A DNA stretch of 64,000 bases from Flammeovirgaceae bacterium (GTDB taxonomy: Bacteria; Bacteroidota; Bacteroidia; Cytophagales; Cyclobacteriaceae): assembly GCA_027487845.1 (NCBI GenBank), contig JAIYCV010000018.1, positions 1 through 64,000 on the forward strand, read 5' to 3'. Made by a program: the position numbers and the translations under genes. The notes below the pieces were generated by a model that had not been told where the DNA came from, ran no database searches, and worked only from the letters and a program-made list of their open reading frames with translations. Each line of letters opens with the position of its first letter. The stretch's first letter is position 1. Positions 60,293 through 64,000 of this stretch are shown here, in pieces.

Positions 60293-63200
60293 ATGAAGAA
60301 AACTCTACTAAGAAGAATCTTCTTTGTGCTTTCACTGCTGATATGCAGTTCAGCATGGGCACAAGAGAGGACGGTGACTGGCAAGGCCACTTCGAAAGAT
60401 GATGGCAACGGTAGCCCCGGGGTAAGCGTCCAAGTAAAAGGAACTACCGTGGGAGCTATTACAGATGCAAGTGGAAACTACGCAGTTTCAGTTCCCGCGG
60501 GAGCAAACACATTGGTGTTCACTTTTATTGGCTACAAAACAGCCGAAGTTGAAATTGGCGACCGAACTGTCGTTGACGTAGTTCTTGAAACGGATGTAAC
60601 TCAACTAAACGAAGTTGTAGTCAGCGGGTTGGGCTGGCAGGCAGATACCCGCACGTTGGGATATTCCGTTGCGAATGTAAAAAACGAAACCTTGAATCAA
60701 GCCAAAGCCTTAAACGTGTTTACGGGTCTGTCAGGGAAAGTTGCGGGTCTTCAGATCAGAACAACTGGTAACGGTATAAATCCCTCTACGCGGGTTACGT
60801 TGCGCGGTAATCGGTCGTTGACAGGTAATAATCAAGCACTTGTAGTGTTGGACGGCATCATAGTTCCTAACGGTACGCTCAATTCGATCAACAACAATGA
60901 CATTGAGAACGTGACTATTTTGAAAGGAGCAAGTGCTGCCGCAATTTATGGTTCGGATGCTGCCAATGGCGTTCTTCTTGTTACTCTCAGAAAAGGAACT
61001 GGCAAAACACCAGAGATAAATTTCTCGAATACCACGCAATTAGAAACAGTGAGCTATTTACCAGCTTTTCAAACAGGCTGGGGAGCAGGAACAAATGCAT
61101 ACAGCCGAGGCTACATTCCTTATGAGAACCAGTCTTATGGGCCAGCATTCGATGGCTCTATAGTTGACTTAGGAAAGCCGAGAGAAGACGGTACCATCCA
61201 AAAAGGCATTTATTCGGCTAAGCCAAATGCAAAACGAGATGTTTGGAACACGGGTGTTACTCAACAAAACTATTTGTCTTTTTCTGCGGGCGATGAAGAT
61301 AGCCGCTTTGATATGTCTTTGCAAAATGTTTCTCAAACAGGCGTGGTTCCTGGAGATAAATACACTAGAACGGGTGGTCGCTTTGCAGGGTCACAAAAGG
61401 TAGGAAAGTTTCAAGGTTCATTTAGTGCCCTGTACAACGCTACTCAGACCGATCAAAACGCCAACTTCGGCCTAAATAACAACGGCTCTACGTTCGTCAA
61501 TGTGGGAGGCAATGGTTTCTATTGGGATGTGATTAATTCGGCAGCGAATATTGATTTAAATTCTTATCGCAACTGGAGAAACTTCAAAAATGACGATGGA
61601 TCCCTCAATGACGGCAATCCGAATAATTATTTCAACGACTATTATGCGAATCCATGGGTAGGTTTAGATTCCTATCGCGCAAAATCTACAGGAAGCGAGT
61701 TTACAGGTAATGCACAAATTAATTTTAAAGCAACTGATTGGTTGAATTTAACCTACCGGGTGGGCTTAACAAGCAACTCCACTTTTGGAAAAGCAACTAG
61801 TGAGCAATTTAATTACCGTGATTATGCGGCTAAAACTATTTACATAGCACGCGCAAATGTGCCTGGTTACGTTGGCGAGAACTCATTTAATCAAAGACGC
61901 ATTCAGTCCGATTTTTTTGCCTCTTTTAACAAGACTTTTAGCAAACTTGATGTGCAATTAATTTTAGGTACTCAAGTAACGGATGACTTGACGAAAGGCA
62001 TCAACATCGCTTCGACTAATTTGGTTGTACCTGGAGTTTATAACGTGAGCAACAGGACGGGCGAACCAATCGCGAGCGAGGTCAATTTTAATTCTCGCAA
62101 GTTTGGTGTGTTCACCGATTTTTCGGTCACTTACAATAATCTTTTAACTCTGCATTTCGCAGGGCGAAATGATCAGACATCTTTGTTGGCTAAGGGTAAC
62201 AACACCTATTTTTATCCTGCGGTAGATATGGCCTTTATTGCTACTGATGCATTTCCAGCTTTAGCTAAAGGTAATATTCTCAGTTATGCAAAGTTAACTG
62301 CTGGGTTCGCTCGAGTTGGCCAAGTAACTGTATTACCCTATTCACTTGAACCTGTTTTCAATCAGGGAGGTGGGTTTCCATACGGTGGCCGGGCTGGTTT
62401 CTCTATCGGAAACAATTTGCCTGACGGAAATTTAAAGCCAGAATTTACTAGCAATATTGAATTTTCTGGAGATTTTAAATTGTTTGACAATAAAATTGGA
62501 TTGAACCTGACTTACTACAAGCAAAATTCCACTAATCAAACAGTAAATATCGCTACATCTTCAGCTACTGGATATACAAGTGCTACAATTAATGCTGGTG
62601 AGATTGAGAATTCGGGAATTGAAGTTGAAATTGACGCAAAGATCGTTAAAACTCCAAAGGGTTTCGAATTTGGCGCAAATTTGAACTATGCAAATAGAAG
62701 CACGTTAGTAGTTTCACTATATCAGGGCCTAGACGAGTTGAATTTGGGGAATAATATTTTTGCTGCCGTAGGTCAGCAATACCCAATTGTAAAAGTCGAT
62801 GCGTACAAAAAAGATAATCAAGGAAGAGTAATTGTAGACTCCAAAACTGGCTATCCGCTCAACAACACAACGGGTCTAGTGAATGGTGGACAAACTGAGC
62901 CTAAGCATGTCTTTGGGATTTCCCCTTATCTGAAGTACAAAGGGTTTAGATTGGATTTCACCGCAGAATATAGAACTGGTAATGTTATTTGGAACAATAG
63001 TGGGGAGTCCATGACATTTACGGGCGTTTCAAAAATCAGTGATAGTTATGGAAGGGAGAGATTTATATATCCTAATTCCGTTTTGGAGACGGTCAATACA
63101 GATGGATCATCCACCTACACACCAAACACAAGTGTTGCAGTTGAAGATGGAGGTTTAGGTTTCTGGGATAACCATTTTGATGATGTTTCACAGAATTTCG

Positions 63201-63460
63201 TGACCAGCGCAGCATTTTGGAAATTAAGAGAAGTTTCTTTTTCTTATTCATTGCCAAAATCGCTACTAGGTAAAACAAAACTCATCAAGAAGGCCTCAAT
63301 TGGCCTAGTGGGTAGAAATTTGCTCATGTTTTTACCGAGCTCTAATCTCTACACCGACCCTGAGTTTAACTTAGGAACAGGCAACTCCGTGGGTGTTAAT
63401 AGTATATCCATCACTCCTCCCACAAGAACGTACGGGATTAATTTGGACCTAACTTTTTAA
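60293..63460 (+). CDS. SusC/RagA-type TonB-linked outer-membrane transporter (system 2)
   Basis: A 1055-residue receptor with the same layout as system 1: signal peptide (to SSAWAQ), carboxypeptidase-regulatory-like domain (VTGKATSKDDGNGSPGVSVQ), plug (LNVFTGLSGKVAGLQIRTTG) and barrel ending in LDLTF. The N-terminus is close to that of system 1, while the barrel differs, so they are paralogues rather than a recent copy. I use the ATG at 60293; the frame upstream to 60233 lies in the leader. Confidence 0.93.
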   Translation: MKKTLLRRIFFVLSLLICSSAWAQERTVTGKATSKDDGNGSPGVSVQVKGTTVGAITDASGNYAVSVPAGANTLVFTFIGYKTAEVEIGDRTVVDVVLETDVTQLNEVVVSGLGWQADTRTLGYSVANVKNETLNQAKALNVFTGLSGKVAGLQIRTTGNGINPSTRVTLRGNRSLTGNNQALVVLDGIIVPNGTLNSINNNDIENVTILKGASAAAIYGSDAANGVLLVTLRKGTGKTPEINFSNTTQLETVSYLPAFQTGWGAGTNAYSRGYIPYENQSYGPAFDGSIVDLGKPREDGTIQKGIYSAKPNAKRDVWNTGVTQQNYLSFSAGDEDSRFDMSLQNVSQTGVVPGDKYTRTGGRFAGSQKVGKFQGSFSALYNATQTDQNANFGLNNNGSTFVNVGGNGFYWDVINSAANIDLNSYRNWRNFKNDDGSLNDGNPNNYFNDYYANPWVGLDSYRAKSTGSEFTGNAQINFKATDWLNLTYRVGLTSNSTFGKATSEQFNYRDYAAKTIYIARANVPGYVGENSFNQRRIQSDFFASFNKTFSKLDVQLILGTQVTDDLTKGINIASTNLVVPGVYNVSNRTGEPIASEVNFNSRKFGVFTDFSVTYNNLLTLHFAGRNDQTSLLAKGNNTYFYPAVDMAFIATDAFPALAKGNILSYAKLTAGFARVGQVTVLPYSLEPVFNQGGGFPYGGRAGFSIGNNLPDGNLKPEFTSNIEFSGDFKLFDNKIGLNLTYYKQNSTNQTVNIATSSATGYTSATINAGEIENSGIEVEIDAKIVKTPKGFEFGANLNYANRSTLVVSLYQGLDELNLGNNIFAAVGQQYPIVKVDAYKKDNQGRVIVDSKTGYPLNNTTGLVNGGQTEPKHVFGISPYLKYKGFRLDFTAEYRTGNVIWNNSGESMTFTGVSKISDSYGRERFIYPNSVLETVNTDGSSTYTPNTSVAVEDGGLGFWDNHFDDVSQNFVTSAAFWKLREVSFSYSLPKSLLGKTKLIKKASIGLVGRNLLMFLPSSNLYTDPEFNLGTGNSVGVNSISITPPTRTYGINLDLTF

Positions 63461-63478
63461 ATCCAAAAGAAACTAACT

Positions 63479-64000
63479 ATGAAACTAAAAATATTTTTAT
63501 TAAGCGTAATGACGCTTTCGGTGTTTAGTTGTGACGACTTTGTCGACATCAACAAAAACCCAAATCAAACCACCACCTCCACTCCAGAGCTTGTTCTATC
63601 TGCTGCTTTGAATGCAACAAGCAGTCAATTGTTTTTCAATCAAATGGGTGCTTTCTGGGCTGGTCAATGGTGTCCTTCGGGCGATGTGTCTGGATTTATT
63701 GCCGAAAAGACCTATGACCTCAATAATACCTATGGCACAGGAATCTGGACCGGTGTTTACGATAATCTTATCGACTACAAATACATTGTTACCGAGTCGC
63801 AAAAGACAACTGGCAAAACAGCTATTGGTGCCATTGCACGAATCATGACTGCCTTGCTTTATCAACGTCTTGTAGACACCTATGGCAATGTTCCTTATAA
63901 AGATGCTTTGCAAGGAACCGAAGTTATACGTCCAACTTATGATGATGCAAAAACGGTCTACGAAGCCAATATTGAGGAAATAGACGCAGCAGTTGCTATT
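63479..64000 (+). CDS. SusD-like lipoprotein (system 2), truncated by the window end
   Basis: The first 174 codons are present, starting with the ATG 18 bp after the SusC stop. A lipobox (SVFSC, Cys18) is followed by DFVDINKNPNQTTTSTPELVLS, a typical SusD-like_2 start, and VDTYGNVPYKDAL. It runs off the right edge, so its length and any insertion like that of system 1 are unknown. Confidence 0.9.
   Translation, partial: MKLKIFLLSVMTLSVFSCDDFVDINKNPNQTTTSTPELVLSAALNATSSQLFFNQMGAFWAGQWCPSGDVSGFIAEKTYDLNNTYGTGIWTGVYDNLIDYKYIVTESQKTTGKTAIGAIARIMTALLYQRLVDTYGNVPYKDALQGTEVIRPTYDDAKTVYEANIEEIDAAVAI

Overview
The window looks like chromosome from a free-living member of the Bacteroidetes, most likely order Cytophagales. 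The evidence is RagA/SusC-SusD outer-membrane pairs, DUF4199, DUF5916, DUF1684 and DUF3500 proteins, a KH/HD RNase Y, PabB paired with a short class IV aminotransferase, weak Shine-Dalgarno sites, and several promoters of the Bacteroidetes type (TTG, 19 bp, TAnnTTTG). GC content is moderate, roughly 40 % by eye. There is no rRNA, no CRISPR array and no complete insertion sequence. No gene-free stretch exceeds 300 bases; the longest are about 245, 220 and 218 bases and each is described.

Layout. 0.1-4.5 kb (minus): purA, a STAS protein, a Fur-family regulator and a RelA/SpoT enzyme. 4.7-8.4 kb (plus): tRNA-Leu(UAG), then trigger factor, clpP and clpX, a protein-folding and proteolysis block. 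8.4-14.5 kb (minus): a run of closely spaced genes reading coiled-coil protein, zapA, rny, an AAA15-type ATPase, a DUF3226/TOPRIM-like protein and an MFS transporter, with a sphingomyelinase-like protein further down. 14.6-19.1 kb: two ParE-type toxin-antitoxin modules around pheT, with a 103-bp inverted-repeat element. 19.2-23.1 kb: a serine hydrolase, radC, rpsT and a zinc phospholipase C-like protein. 23.3-33.4 kb: metabolic and accessory genes (aminopeptidase P, RidA, Uma2, IscA/SufA, methylmalonyl-CoA epimerase, HupE with a DUF3500 protein, thiL) and a zeta-toxin-like gene with a small partner. 33.5-45.8 kb: large exported proteins, a two-component system, a cyanophycinase-like peptidase and a GH5 glycosidase. 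45.9-53.3 kb (plus): lepA, two small charged proteins, folD, queE, pabB, a pabC-like gene and an OmpA/PD40 protein. 53.5-64.0 kb (plus): two SusC/SusD systems, the second cut by the window end.

Three things stand out. (1) The AAA ATPase and TOPRIM-like pair at 10.55-12.26 kb has the architecture of two-gene OLD/PARIS-type anti-phage modules, yet it sits directly downstream of rny as if in one transcript. (2) The SusD-like protein at 56.8-58.9 kb carries an internal segment of about 105 residues that resembles a domain of phage tail and structural proteins, in a lipoprotein family that does not normally have it. (3) Short heptameric word repeats (TTCAAnn/TTGAAnn) occur between genes and, as exactly three units (21 bp), twice inside pheT. 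Related word tracts overlap the 5' end of queE, the likely leader of the RelA/SpoT gene and the 5' end of the phospholipase gene. A 7-bp unit inserted three times is frame-neutral, so these repeats may add peptide to essential genes without breaking them.
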